Below, in pieces: positions 1 through 9,146 of a stretch of 64,000 nucleotides of DNA; position 1 is the stretch's first letter; each line of letters opens with the position of its first letter. Below the pieces are notes generated by a model. The model was not told the DNA's origin and did no database searches. It saw only the letters and a program-made list of their open reading frames with translations. The translations under genes and the position numbers were made by a program. Source of the stretch: Chitinophaga cymbidii (GTDB lineage: Bacteria; Bacteroidota; Bacteroidia; Chitinophagales; Chitinophagaceae); the NCBI RefSeq assembly GCF_007992715.1, contig NZ_BKAU01000005.1, positions 806,001-870,000 of the forward strand, in the 5' to 3' direction.

Positions 1-768
1 GAACGCAAACGCCCGGGCTTGACCGCCGCAAAGGGAGGCATCGATATCGCGCTCAACGACCTTTACGGCAAGATGACCGGACAGCCCTGCTACAAGCTGT
101 TTGGCGCCAACCCCGCCACCATGCCCGTTACATCATTTACCATCGGTATGGACGAGCCGGACATGATCCGCAAAAAAGTGCGGGAAGCCACCGATTTCAA
201 ACTCCTGAAAATTAAGCTGGGCGGGGACAACGACCGCGGGATCATAGAAGTGATCCGCTCCGAATCCAACCAACCGCTGACCGTAGACGCCAACCAGGGC
301 TGGACGGACCGGCAGGAGGCGCTGGACATGATCCACTGGCTGAAAGAAAAAGGAACGGTATTCATTGAACAGCCCATGCCCGCTGACAGGTGGGACGATA
401 ACGCCTGGATCACCGAACACAGCCCGCTGCCCGTGGTGGCAGACGAAGCCGTGCAGCGCCTGGCAGACGTGGAGAAAGCGAAAGGCGTGTACCATGGTAT
501 CAATATCAAAATGTCGAAATGCACCGGCATGCTCGAAGGATACAAGATATGGCAGAAGGCGCGGTCATTAGGACTAAAGGTGATGATCGGCTGCATGGGG
601 GAATCGTCCGTTGCCATACTGGGAGCCGCCGCCATCGCGCCGTTATGCGACTGGGTGGACCTGGACAGCAGCTGGCTGATGGCGAACAACCCGTATCATG
701 ACCCGGTGTTGAAAGAAGGGAAAATTATTTTATCAGATGAACCGGGCCTGGGCCTGCGTAAACGATAG
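1..768 (+). CDS. dipeptide epimerase (enolase superfamily), 5' end missing
   Basis: The reading frame is already open at base 1, so the N-terminal capping domain is cut off by the window edge; the TTG at 19 is an internal Leu codon, not a start. What remains is the barrel domain of a muconate-lactonizing-type enolase superfamily enzyme. The catalytic signature is present in order: KIK (first Lys pair), TVDANQGW (first metal Asp), FIEQP (Glu), VADEAV (Asp) and INIKMSK (second catalytic Lys). This pattern is that of L-Ala-D/L-Glu epimerases and related dipeptide epimerases, which invert the second residue of dipeptides during peptidoglycan peptide recycling in the cytoplasm. The exact dipeptide cannot be told from sequence. 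The stop codon lies one base before the ATG of the DUF819 membrane protein, so the two are probably one operon. Confidence 0.85.
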   Translation, partial: ERKRPGLTAAKGGIDIALNDLYGKMTGQPCYKLFGANPATMPVTSFTIGMDEPDMIRKKVREATDFKLLKIKLGGDNDRGIIEVIRSESNQPLTVDANQGWTDRQEALDMIHWLKEKGTVFIEQPMPADRWDDNAWITEHSPLPVVADEAVQRLADVEKAKGVYHGINIKMSKCTGMLEGYKIWQKARSLGLKVMIGCMGESSVAILGAAAIAPLCDWVDLDSSWLMANNPYHDPVLKEGKIILSDEPGLGLRKR

Positions 769-769
769 T

Positions 770-2032
770 ATGGATCTATTAACTGTCCGCACCCCGCTGA
801 TCACGCAAGACATTGTTGTATTCGGGTTGCTTGCTGTCATCGCCGCGGTGGTGCAGCTTACCTCTACTTCACAGAACAGGATACTGAAACGATTTTATTT
901 TTTCTGTCCGCCTTTACTGGTGATGTACTTCCTGCCGGGCATCCTGAACACCACGAACGTGATCAACGGCAACGACTCGCGCGTGTACGAGATCATTTCC
1001 AAATACCTGCTGCCCGCGGGACTGGTGCTGTTCACGCTGAGCGTGGATATCCGGGAGCTATGGAAGCTGCGTAAAAAGGCAGGCAGCATGTTCCTGGCCG
1101 GCGCGGTGGGCGTGATCATCGGGGGACCGCTGACAATTCTGATCGTAAAACAGTTCGCGCCCTCACTGGTGGGAGGCGAGGGTGCCGATGCCGTGTGGCG
1201 CGGACTGGCTTGCGTGTCCGGCAGCTGGATCGGCGGCAGCGCCAACCTGGCGGCGTTGAGCGAAGTGTTCAAGCCTAGTCCGCAGTTGTTCTCTTCCATG
1301 GTGGTGCTCGATACGATCATCGCCAATCTCTGGCTGGCGATCCTGCTGTACGGGGTAGGGAAGAACCGGCAATTGAACCGTTTCTTCCGCGCGGATGACC
1401 GCGATGTGGATGAGGTGCGGGAGAAGATCGAAGCTTACCAGATGGCCACTGCAAAAATCCCCGCGCTGCGGGACGTGTTGCTGATCCTTGCTATCGCATT
1501 CGGCGGCTGCGGGTTTGCATACCTGGTTGCAGAGCCGCTGGTGGCTTATGTGCAGCTGCATTTCCCGGTGCTGGAGCGGTTCAGCCTTACTTCTTCTTTC
1601 TTCTGGGTGGTGATCATCTGCACCACGCTGGGCGTGATATTGTCATTTACACCGTTGCGCCGGCTGGAAGGCGCGGGGGCTTCGCGTACGGGGAATGTGT
1701 TCCTGTACCTGTTCATTACCGCGGTGGGGATGCAGATGGATATTGTCAGCGTAGTGGAGAATTATGGGTTATTGCTGGTAGGATTGATCTGGCTGGTGTT
1801 TCACATCCTTGCGATGGTGATCGTGGGGCGGCTGATCCGCGCGCCTTACTTTTTCTTTGCCGTTTCCGGTGAGGCGAACCTCGGTGGCGCGGTGCAGGCG
1901 TCGCTGATCGCGTCTGCATTTCATACCTCGCTCGCGCCGGTGGGGGTGCTGCTGGCGGTGCTGGGGTATGTGTTCGGGAATTATGGGGGGTATTTGTGCG
2001 GGTTGCTGATGCAGTGGGCGGCGGGTTCGTGA
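770..2032 (+). CDS. DUF819 family integral membrane protein
   Basis: About 420 residues with ten or so hydrophobic segments, matching the DUF819 (YjcL-like) family of unknown transport function. The frame is open further upstream (a GTG at 737), but the ATG at 770 immediately follows the epimerase stop, starts the protein with MDLLTVRT and avoids overlap, so it is preferred. Conserved-looking features are the small-residue loop GSWIGGSANLAA near residue 155 and a matching loop SGEANLGGAVQA in the second half, which suggest two inverted halves as in many secondary carriers. Coupling to a dipeptide epimerase hints at a cell-wall peptide or amino acid substrate; that is inference only. The stop codon TGA forms the first bases of the terminator hairpin at 2030-2058. 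Confidence 0.8.
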   Translation: MDLLTVRTPLITQDIVVFGLLAVIAAVVQLTSTSQNRILKRFYFFCPPLLVMYFLPGILNTTNVINGNDSRVYEIISKYLLPAGLVLFTLSVDIRELWKLRKKAGSMFLAGAVGVIIGGPLTILIVKQFAPSLVGGEGADAVWRGLACVSGSWIGGSANLAALSEVFKPSPQLFSSMVVLDTIIANLWLAILLYGVGKNRQLNRFFRADDRDVDEVREKIEAYQMATAKIPALRDVLLILAIAFGGCGFAYLVAEPLVAYVQLHFPVLERFSLTSSFFWVVIICTTLGVILSFTPLRRLEGAGASRTGNVFLYLFITAVGMQMDIVSVVENYGLLLVGLIWLVFHILAMVIVGRLIRAPYFFFAVSGEANLGGAVQASLIASAFHTSLAPVGVLLAVLGYVFGNYGGYLCGLLMQWAAGS

Positions 2033-2064
2033 GCCGGATAAATGGATTATTCGGCTCATTTTTT
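2030..2064 (+). terminator. intrinsic terminator of the DUF819 gene, built from two operator-like boxes
   Basis: TGAGCCGGATAA (2030-2041) pairs with TTATTCGGCTCA (2047-2058) to give a 12-bp stem with one G-U pair and a 5-base loop, followed by six T (2059-2064). The stem arms are copies of the box repeated in front of the Fic gene, so this hairpin may serve both as terminator and as part of a protein-binding array. Confidence 0.7.
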
Positions 2065-2102
2065 GCGTATATTTGAGCCGAATAACCAGAATAATCGGCT
2101 CA
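2030..2102. promoter_or_regulatory. four-copy TGAGCCGAATAA operator array around the Fic promoter
   Basis: Four copies of a 12-bp box in alternating orientation: TGAGCCGGATAA (2030-2041, forward, 11/12), TTATTCGGCTCA (2047-2058, reverse, exact), TGAGCCGAATAA (2074-2085, forward, exact) and ATAATCGGCTCA (2091-2102, reverse, 10/12). A perfect Bacteroidota -7 element, TATATTTG, sits at 2068-2075 and overlaps the third box by two bases; the second box covers the -33 region; the fourth touches the ATG at 2102. This placement fits repression of the Fic gene by a dimer binding inverted boxes. The protein that binds is not shown by sequence; the C-terminal winged-helix-like part of the Fic protein itself is the obvious candidate. 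Confidence 0.6.
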
Positions 2103-3205
2103 TGAAGTACAACTGGCAGCAAAAAGACTGGCCGGATTTCAGCTACGATCTTCAAACTGTAGAAGATACCCTTTTTGCCTTTGCGGAAGCAACCGGGCAT
2201 ATTACCGGTGTGTTGAAAGCCATGCCTGAAGACCGGCAGATGGAAGCTATTATCAGCACAATGGTGGCTGAAGCAGTAAAAACATCGGCTATAGAAGGAG
2301 AGTTTATCAGCCGGCAGGATGTTGTTTCCTCTATCCGGAACAAGATGGGGCTCAATAAAAAGCCGGATACGGTCAAGGACAAACGGGCTTTGGGCGCAGG
2401 GGAATTAATGGTAGATGTACGGAATACCTATGCTGAAAAGCTAACGCAATCGAAGTTGTTCGAGTGGCATAAGATGCTGCTGAAGCAAAGTAAGGGTATC
2501 AACGCGGGGGCTTGGCGGAAAGGTACTTCGCCCATGCAGGTAGTATCCGGAACTATTGGAAAAGAGAAAATCCACTTTGAAGCGCCGCCATCTTCCAGTG
2601 TATCCAGAGAAATGAAACGGTTTATACAGTGGTTCAATGATACCGCTCCCGGCGGAAAAAAGGAGATCAAAAAAGCTCCCGTCCGCTCCGCTGTTGCGCA
2701 TTTGTATTTTGAATCCATTCATCCCTTTGAAGATGGGAATGGCCGTATAGGAAGGGCGATTGCGGAAAAGGCGCTATCGCAGACCATAGGCCGGCCGGTT
2801 TTGTTAAGCTTATCCCGCACCATTGAAGCAAACAAAAGCACTTATTACGCAGCCCTTGAAGCAGCACAACGCAGCAATAAAATCACGGACTGGATTGCTT
2901 ACTTTATTGCAACAGCGCTTGATGCCCAGCGGCAGGCAAGCCAGCTTATTGAATTTACACTTCAAAAAACCATCTTCTTTGACCGTTTCAGGGATGCCCT
3001 CAATGAGCGCCAGCTGAAAGCCATCAGGAAGATGCTGGATGCCGGGCCGGAAGGTTTCGAAGGGGGCATGACGGCTAAGAAATATATGTCTATTACCAAA
3101 GCATCCAAGCCAACAGCTACCAGAGATTTGCAGGCGTTGGTGGAAATAGGGGCTTTGATAAATGAGGGTGGAGGGAGGAGTACGCATTATATACTTGCAC
3201 TGTAG
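2102..3205 (+). CDS. Fic family AMP-transferase with DUF4172-type N-terminus
   Basis: A 367-residue Fic/DOC protein. It shows the full catalytic motif HPFEDGNGRIGR, whose His is the general base for transferring AMP to a hydroxyl on a target protein, and upstream of it TSAIEG, which fits the (S/T)xxxE(G/N) inhibitory helix of class II Fic enzymes. So activity is probably autoinhibited until the Glu is displaced. The N-terminus (YNWQQKDWPDFSYDL) is DUF4172-like and the C-terminal ~80 residues, ending in GALINEGGGRSTHYIL, look like a winged helix. An in-frame ATG at 2042 exists, but it lies in the loop of the terminator hairpin and upstream of the -7 element, so ATG 2102 is chosen. The gene stands alone. 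No antitoxin partner is seen. Confidence 0.88.
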   Translation: MKYNWQQKDWPDFSYDLQTVEDTLFAFAEATGHITGVLKAMPEDRQMEAIISTMVAEAVKTSAIEGEFISRQDVVSSIRNKMGLNKKPDTVKDKRALGAGELMVDVRNTYAEKLTQSKLFEWHKMLLKQSKGINAGAWRKGTSPMQVVSGTIGKEKIHFEAPPSSSVSREMKRFIQWFNDTAPGGKKEIKKAPVRSAVAHLYFESIHPFEDGNGRIGRAIAEKALSQTIGRPVLLSLSRTIEANKSTYYAALEAAQRSNKITDWIAYFIATALDAQRQASQLIEFTLQKTIFFDRFRDALNERQLKAIRKMLDAGPEGFEGGMTAKKYMSITKASKPTATRDLQALVEIGALINEGGGRSTHYILAL

Positions 3206-3442
3206 TTTGTTTTACTCCCGAGCCCCCGGATAGGGCGGCGCAAAAAACTGGATGAAGATCGTGGCATTACCGTTACACGTTGTGAAGAAATATTCATCTG
3301 TAAATACCCGTCAGCGGCATAAAAGTGTAAAGTTGTTTTGTTCGTAGCCCCCGTAACCCCCGTAACCTTTGTTCCCCGATAAAAAAGCCCCGATTCCGCG
3401 TAGCCCCGCCCAGGCTGGCATGGAATTTACGCCTCTCTGTTA

Positions 3443-4624
3443 ATGGATCTGAAGCCGAAAATGATATTTGCCGTTAACTGCGGATCTTCCTCCCTGAAAT
3501 GCGCCGCATTTCTACTGGAAGAGGGGGCTTTGCAAGAGAGATACCGTTTCGTGGTAAAAGATCTTGCTACGCCGGAGGTGGAGGTCCGCGATCCCCGCAC
3601 CGGTAACGTCATACGTATAATATCACGCGAAACGGACCTGGTGGAGGCACTTGACGAAATACTGGACTTCCTGGAAGAAGAAGGGCTTCTTTCAGCGATT
3701 GCCTGCATCGGCCACAGAATGGTGCATGGCGGAGTTCATACCGCTCCCGTGCATGCAGGGCCGGATATACTTGAAGAACTGGAGCAATATGCCGGCGCCG
3801 CACCGCTGCACAATCCTCCCGCCATGGCCTGCATCCGCTATTTATCAGAAAGATTGCCGGATGTGGACCAGGTGATCTGCTTTGATACACAATTCCATCA
3901 TGAAATGCCGGCGCTTTCTTCCCGCATACCCATTTCCGCAAAACTTACTAACGGCTTCATCAAAAAGTATGGCTTTCACGGGCTTTCCTGCGAATCGGTG
4001 CTGCGGCAGTTAAAGGAAACACGGCCGGAGCTGGCAGATAAAAAGATCATCATTGCGCATCTTGGGAACGGCTGTAGCCTGACTTCTGTAGTGCAGGGAA
4101 AAAGTACAGACAACACCATGGGGTTTACGCCGTTCGGCGGCATCGTCATGAGCAGCAGGCCCGGTGATCTGGATCCCGGCGTCCTGTTTTACCTGCTGAA
4201 GGAGAGAAAGGCCAGTGTAGAAGAGATGGAAGAGCTATTGCAGCGGGAAAGCGGATTAAAAGCGCTCCATGGAAAAACGGGCGACCTCTCGGAGTTGGTG
4301 AAGGAAAGTGAGCGCGACGCGGGGGCGGATTTCGCTGTGGAGTATTTTGTAAAAAGCGTTTGTGCGGCCATTGCTTCGCTGACGGCCGGTATGGGTGGGA
4401 TAGACGCGCTGATATTCACCGGCGGCATCGGTGAAAACAATACGGAAGTGAGAAGAAGGATCGCAGTCAGGATGGGCTGGATGGGTTTCACATTGAATGA
4501 GAAACAGAACGCCCGGCATAACGATAGCATATCTGAAACAGGAGCGCCGGTATATATCGGGATCATCAGGACCGATGAGGAAAAAATAATAGCGGAGCAG
4601 TCATTTAAAAAAAATACAGGCTGA
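3443..4624 (+). CDS. ackA: acetate kinase
   Basis: Acetate kinase interconverts acetyl phosphate + ADP and acetate + ATP in the cytoplasm. At 393 residues it has the usual length and motifs of the ASKHA-fold family: NCGSSSLK at the N-terminus, HRMVHGG, CFDTQFHHEMP, YGFHGLS, AHLGNGCS with GKSTDNTMGFTPFGG, and GGIGENN near the C-terminus. The ATG at 3443 gives MDLKPKMIF; the ATG at 3461 would give a more canonical short start and cannot be excluded. The stop overlaps the ATG of the phosphoketolase gene (TGATG), so the two are translationally coupled. Together they would turn pentose or fructose phosphates into acetate and ATP. The 237-base gap upstream contains a twice repeated CCCCCGTAA but no promoter I can name with confidence. 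Confidence 0.95.
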   Translation: MDLKPKMIFAVNCGSSSLKCAAFLLEEGALQERYRFVVKDLATPEVEVRDPRTGNVIRIISRETDLVEALDEILDFLEEEGLLSAIACIGHRMVHGGVHTAPVHAGPDILEELEQYAGAAPLHNPPAMACIRYLSERLPDVDQVICFDTQFHHEMPALSSRIPISAKLTNGFIKKYGFHGLSCESVLRQLKETRPELADKKIIIAHLGNGCSLTSVVQGKSTDNTMGFTPFGGIVMSSRPGDLDPGVLFYLLKERKASVEEMEELLQRESGLKALHGKTGDLSELVKESERDAGADFAVEYFVKSVCAAIASLTAGMGGIDALIFTGGIGENNTEVRRRIAVRMGWMGFTLNEKQNARHNDSISETGAPVYIGIIRTDEEKIIAEQSFKKNTG

Positions 4625-6984
4625 TGAAAGACATGAACCCGAACGGACTGGAAGCAGTGCATGCATACTGGCAGGCTGCTAATTATCTTTCAGCAGGACA
4701 AATATTCCTGAAGGCTAATCCGCTGCTGCGGGAGCCGTTGCAGGCGGAGCATATAAAGCCGCGGCTGATGGGGCATTGGGGAACCTGTCCCGGACTGAAC
4801 CTGGTATGGGCGCACTGCAACAGGCTGATAAGAAATACAGGCATGCGGCTGGTGTTCATCGCCGGGCCTGGTCATGGAGCGCCGGCAGTGCTTTCCTGCG
4901 CGTATCTGGACGGCAGCTTCACTGAACATTATCCCGCTGTTACGGAGGATGCGGAAGGCATGCGCCTGCTTTTCCGGCAATTCTCATCACCGGGCGGTAT
5001 GCCTTCCCACGTTAGTCCGCTTACCCCCGGATCGCTGCACGAAGGGGGAGAGTTGGGGTACTGTCTTTCCCACGCTTTTGGCGCAGTGTTCGACGATCCC
5101 GGGCTGGTAGCGGTTTGTGTGATCGGCGATGGAGAGGCGGAAACCGGCCCGCTGGAAGGAAGCTGGAAGTCCATTCATTTCCTGCATCCGCAACGGGACG
5201 GCGCGGTCCTTCCCATATTGCACATGAATGGTTACAAGATCGCTTCTCCTACCATATTAGGCCGGTATTCCAACGATGAGCTCATTAAAAAATTCAGCGG
5301 CGAAGGCTATGCCGTCAGGATAGTAGAAGGGAGCGATCCGGAGGATGTGCATGGTCATATGGCAGCTGCCATGGATGAGGCTTACGACAGGATCATATCC
5401 ATCAAACGCAGCGCCGGAAAAGAATTTAATTCGCACGAAGCCGGCTGGCCGCTGATCATCCTGAAAACCCCTAAAGGCTGGACCGGCCCTGAAACGCTGA
5501 GCGGAAAACAGGTGGAAGGCAGCTTCCGTTCACACCAGGTACCACTGGAAGAAGTGAAGCATGACGATATAGAACTGGCCGCATTGGAAAAATGGCTGCG
5601 CTCTTACGAGCCTGAAAAGCTGTTTGATCCGGCAGGAAAGCTGACCGCGCCTGCTGCTTCCAATATTCCGCCGGCCGCGCTACGCATGGGCAATTCTCCT
5701 TATGCCAATGGCGGAAACAATCCCCAACCATTACGCCTACCCGAAACGAACAGATATCGCATCAACGCACACCCGCCCGGAACGCGAAAAGCCAGCGCCA
5801 CAAAGGAGGTGGGAAAATTCCTGCGGGACGTATTTGTGGAGAACCGCGAACACAATAACTTCCGGCTGTTTTGTCCGGATGAGGCAAGCTCCAACAAGCT
5901 GGACGCAGTTTTTGAAGTAACCTCCCGCTGCAGCATGCTTCCCGTTCATGGCCCGGATGAACACATCGGGCCGGAGGGGCGGGTGTTTGAAGTATTGAGC
6001 GAGCACCTGTGCCAGGGCTGGCTGGAAGGCTACCTGCTCACCGGCAAGCATGGCTTGTTCGCCACGTATGAGGCGTTTGCGCCCATCACCGATTCTATGC
6101 TCACCCAGTTTGCCAAATGGCTGAAAGGCTGTAGGGATACCCCATAGAGAAAGCCGCTGCCTTCTCTGAACTACCTGCTCAGCTCCCATTGCTGGCGGCA
6201 GGACCACAACGGTTACTCGCATCAGGCGCCTGGCTTCATCAACAACCTCATCACAAAGAAAAGCGGGCTCTTCAATGTATATGTTCCCGCCGATGCCAAT
6301 ATGCTGATAACGGTGATGAGCAGATGCCTGTCTTCCACGCACCGTATCAACGTTATTATTGCAGGCAAGCAGCAGGAACTGCAATGGCTGAACATGAGCG
6401 GGGCGGAGGAGCATGTGCGCCGCGGCGCTTCGGTATGGAATTGGGCCTCCACCAGCGGAACGGAGCCTCCCGATATTGTACTGGCCTGCTGCGGCGATGT
6501 GCCTACGCTGGAAACCATAGCGGCGGCAGCCATTTTACGGGAGCGCGCCCCGGAAATGAAGATACAGGTAGTGAACGTGGTGAGCCTGATGTGCCTTGCC
6601 ACGGAACAGGAACATGCGGCAGGCTTGCCGCATGAAGCGTTCATCACGCTGTTCGGGGAAAACACGCCGGTGATCTTCAATTTCCACGGATACCCCGGCG
6701 TGATCGAAGATATCCTGCATCGCCGGCCACATCCGGAACGGTTCTATGTGAAAGGATACCGCGAAGAAGGAACCACTACCACGCCATTTGATATGACGGT
6801 ACTGAACGGCATCAGCCGTTATCATGTTTGCATGGAAGCGGTTGAAAAGAACCAGGCTATGCCTGAGCGGCACAAGGAGCCGCTGCTGGAGATGTGCCAG
6901 CTGAAGCTGCAACAGCACCACGCCTATATCAGGGAACACCTGGAAGACATGCCCGAGATCCGGAACTGGGAATGGAAGTATTAA
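4624..6984 (+). pseudogene. xfp: phosphoketolase Xfp, interrupted by an in-frame amber codon
   Basis: Xylulose-5-phosphate/fructose-6-phosphate phosphoketolase, a TPP enzyme that releases acetyl phosphate for the adjacent acetate kinase. The frame runs from ATG 4624 to TAA 6984 (786 residues, full family length) with no shift, but codon 508 (6145-6147) is TAG. The flanks read WLKGCRDTP-stop-RKPLPSLNYLLSSHCWRQDHNG, where family members have Trp in PWR(R/K)P, so a single TGG to TAG change explains it. The first part contains GPGHGAP and the TPP-binding GDGEAETG with MNGYKI; the second contains the remaining transketolase-like and C-terminal domains. Options are a nonsense mutation, a sequencing error or read-through. 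If real, translation yields only the first 507 residues, unlikely to be active; a restart at ATG 6301 would give 227 residues. Confidence 0.85.
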
Positions 6985-7086
6985 ACGGCCGGCTGCGCCC
7001 GGCATCTGCCATTTCCGCATTTGCCGGAATTCCTTTCTTCAGGATTTTTATTTAAACTTGCAGTTCAAGTCAAATGCTGATAGTTA

Positions 7087-7677
7087 TTGTCAGAAATCCA
7101 GTCAAATCCTGAACGCGAATTATTGCTGCTGGTGTCCCGGGGGGACGAGCAGGCTTTTGAGAGAATGATCTACCTGTACTCGGAGCGCGTTTTTTTTCAT
7201 GCCCTTACTTTCATCAAATCATGGCATCAGGCGGAAGAGCTGGTGCAGGATATCTTTATGCGGATCTGGCAGAAGCGGGACAAGCTGGGGGAGGTGGAGA
7301 ACTGGGATAAATATCTTTTCACGGTCAGCCGGAACTTCCTGATCAATGCGGTGCGGCGCGCCGGCGCGAAGTTCGAGCTGGGCGAGGCGGATGATGTTCC
7401 CGATCTGCTGACGCCGGACCAGCAGCATGAGAACAAGGAGCTGCGCACCTTGCTGGATAAGGCCATTCAGCAGCTGCCGGACCAGAAACGCGCCGTTTTT
7501 ACCATGATCCACCTGGAAGGCGCCAACCAGGAGAAGGTGGCCCGGGCGCTGGGGATCGCTACCCGCACCGTACGCTGGAACCTGGTTTCCGCGATGAACG
7601 AGATCCGGGACTTCCTCCACCGGCATGCTGTTGACCCCCTTCCCGTTATTTTACTGCTCTGTCTGCCCGCGATCTAG
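7087..7677 (+). CDS. ECF RNA polymerase sigma factor, module 1
   Basis: A 196-residue sigma-70 family protein of the group that controls SusC/SusD systems in Bacteroidota. The sigma-2 region (AEELVQDIFMRIW, about residues 50-62) and a sigma-4 helix-turn-helix (EKVARALGIATRTVRWNL) are clear. The C-terminus ends in a hydrophobic tail. The start is a TTG at 7087; the ATG at 7074 is in another frame. A weak -7-like TAAACTTG is present at 7053-7060. The gene leads a codirectional set with FecR, SusC and SusD, and its product is expected to be held by the FecR protein encoded next until SusC binds its ligand. Confidence 0.9.
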   Translation: MSEIQSNPERELLLLVSRGDEQAFERMIYLYSERVFFHALTFIKSWHQAEELVQDIFMRIWQKRDKLGEVENWDKYLFTVSRNFLINAVRRAGAKFELGEADDVPDLLTPDQQHENKELRTLLDKAIQQLPDQKRAVFTMIHLEGANQEKVARALGIATRTVRWNLVSAMNEIRDFLHRHAVDPLPVILLLCLPAI

Positions 7678-7825
7678 CGGGATATACCTCCTCAAAGGGT
7701 TTTGCGCTGCCTGCCCGTGATCCGGCAGGACGCCCCTCAAAAAAAAAGTTGCCATTGCTGTTGCCGCTTTTTTCCTTTCCGGGTGTCTATAGGTATGTGC
7801 CGCCTCATGTGCGCACCATAAAACT

Positions 7826-9019
7826 ATGCATCAGCAACAATCTATTGCCGACCTCGTAGAGAAATATAACAGGGGATTATTGTCCGCCGCGGAAAAGGAA
7901 GCCTTCTTTCAATTGTTTGAAAGGGATGATCTTGATCCGGAGGTAGAGGATTATCTATGGCAAAACTACCGGCAGCAGGCGGAAACTGCTGCCTGGCCGG
8001 AGGAGTTCCGCAAGATGTTCGCGGAGCGCATGGCCCGGCGTATCATTCGATCTGCACAACCTTCCATTTCAAAAGAGGTACGCATGACGCCTTTCCTGCA
8101 AAGACGCTGGTGGCGCTATGCCGCCGCGGTACTGATCGTAGCGGGAACAGGCGCGTATCTCTGGAATGCCGGCCGTAACCAGCAGGTGGTGGCGCCCGCA
8201 CAGTCCGCCCGGGCGGAGGTATTGCCCGGCACCAACGGCGCCGTGCTCACGCTGGCGGATGGCACCCAGGTGGTGCTGGACAGCCTGGGCAACGGCGTGG
8301 TGGCCTCCCAGCGAGGAACTAACGTATTGCTGAAAAACGGGCAGCTGGAATATCATACTACAGACAGCCGCATGCAGGTGAGCTACAATACGCTGGAAAT
8401 ACCCCGTGGGCGGCAGTTCCAGCTCGTGCTGCCGGACGGCTCCAAAGTATGGCTGAACGCTGCCAGCTCCATAAAATATCCCACTATTTTCTCCGGCAGG
8501 AACAGAACGGTAGAGATCAGCGGTGAAGTGTTTTTTGATATCGAGCAGGATAATGCCAGGCCGTTCATCGTGAAAGTAAGCGACAGTTCCGTATTAGAGG
8601 TGCTGGCTACGAGTTTTAACGTAAACGCCTATGAGCAGGAGCAGGCGGTGAAAACAACGCTGGTGGAGGGCGCGCTCCGTGTGAATGCGAACAACGGCCG
8701 GCAGCTGCTGAAGCCTGGCCAGCAGGCGCAGGTGGCCGCGGGCAAGCCCATCAGGGTAGTGAACAACGTCAACATCAGCCAGGCTACCGCCTGGAAGAAC
8801 GGATATTTTGATTTTAATGATGTGGACCTTCCGGTGATGATGCGCCAGCTGGAAAGATGGTATGATATAGAAGTGATCTACGAGGGAACCGTGCCGGAGG
8901 TTACATTTAAAGGAAAGATGGACAGGAACGTACAATTGTCTGATGTAGTGGGCTTCCTGAAGAATTTCGGGATAAACGCCAGCCTGAAAGACCGGAAATT
9001 ATTGATCTCCGGTTCCTGA
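7826..9019 (+). CDS. FecR-type anti-sigma factor, module 1
   Basis: A 397-residue inner-membrane anti-sigma factor. Residues 1-90 are cytoplasmic and should bind the sigma factor; one membrane segment lies at about 96-113 (YAAAVLIVAGTGAYLW); the periplasmic part has the FecR domain (IPRGRQFQLVLPDGSKVWLN through EISGEVFFDI) and a C-terminal DUF4974 domain (LPVMMRQLERWYDIEV). It passes the ligand signal from the STN domain of SusC to the sigma factor. Start ATG 7826 follows a 148-base gap after the sigma gene. The SusC gene begins 127 bases downstream, beyond an antisense-oriented hairpin. Confidence 0.92.
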   Translation: MHQQQSIADLVEKYNRGLLSAAEKEAFFQLFERDDLDPEVEDYLWQNYRQQAETAAWPEEFRKMFAERMARRIIRSAQPSISKEVRMTPFLQRRWWRYAAAVLIVAGTGAYLWNAGRNQQVVAPAQSARAEVLPGTNGAVLTLADGTQVVLDSLGNGVVASQRGTNVLLKNGQLEYHTTDSRMQVSYNTLEIPRGRQFQLVLPDGSKVWLNAASSIKYPTIFSGRNRTVEISGEVFFDIEQDNARPFIVKVSDSSVLEVLATSFNVNAYEQEQAVKTTLVEGALRVNANNGRQLLKPGQQAQVAAGKPIRVVNNVNISQATAWKNGYFDFNDVDLPVMMRQLERWYDIEVIYEGTVPEVTFKGKMDRNVQLSDVVGFLKNFGINASLKDRKLLISGS

Positions 9020-9056
9020 TAATGCAATAGAAATCCAGATAACCCCGAAACTTTCT

Positions 9057-9092
9057 GAACAAAGAAGCCGCCACGATTGCAGTCGCGACGGC
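9057..9092 (-). terminator. antisense-oriented terminator in the FecR-SusC gap, module 1
   Basis: Arms 9067-9076 (GCCGCCACGA) and 9083-9092 (TCGCGACGGC), loop 9077-9082. On the plus strand two pairs are A-C mismatches, but in minus-strand RNA both become G-U, giving an unbroken 10-bp stem followed by UUCUUUGUUC (9066-9057). The strand bias of the wobbles and the U-tract both say the terminated transcript runs antisense, away from susC. It would be the 3' end of a small RNA starting near the susC 5' end. Confidence 0.55.
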
Positions 9093-9146
9093 TAAACGGT
9101 CCGGATTGCTTGAAGATATTACTAGTACTCTTTACAACCAAAACCA

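Noticed and set aside
2042..2101. An in-frame ATG at 2042 as the start of the Fic protein
   Set aside because: It lies in the loop of the terminator hairpin and upstream of the -7 element and operator boxes; the family N-terminus starts at ATG 2102.
3350..3371. A TAACCTTTG sequence upstream of ackA as a -7 element
   Set aside because: It has three rather than two bases between TA and TTTG and no well-spaced -33 TTG, so no promoter was called.
6120..6300. A frameshift splitting the phosphoketolase gene
   Set aside because: Both parts are in the same frame and the sequence between them translates to conserved family residues; only one TAG codon interrupts it.
7708..7732. A small hairpin (CCTGCC ... 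GGCAGG) between module 1 sigma and FecR genes
   Set aside because: Short stem with no T-tract; no reason to call it a terminator or regulatory site.
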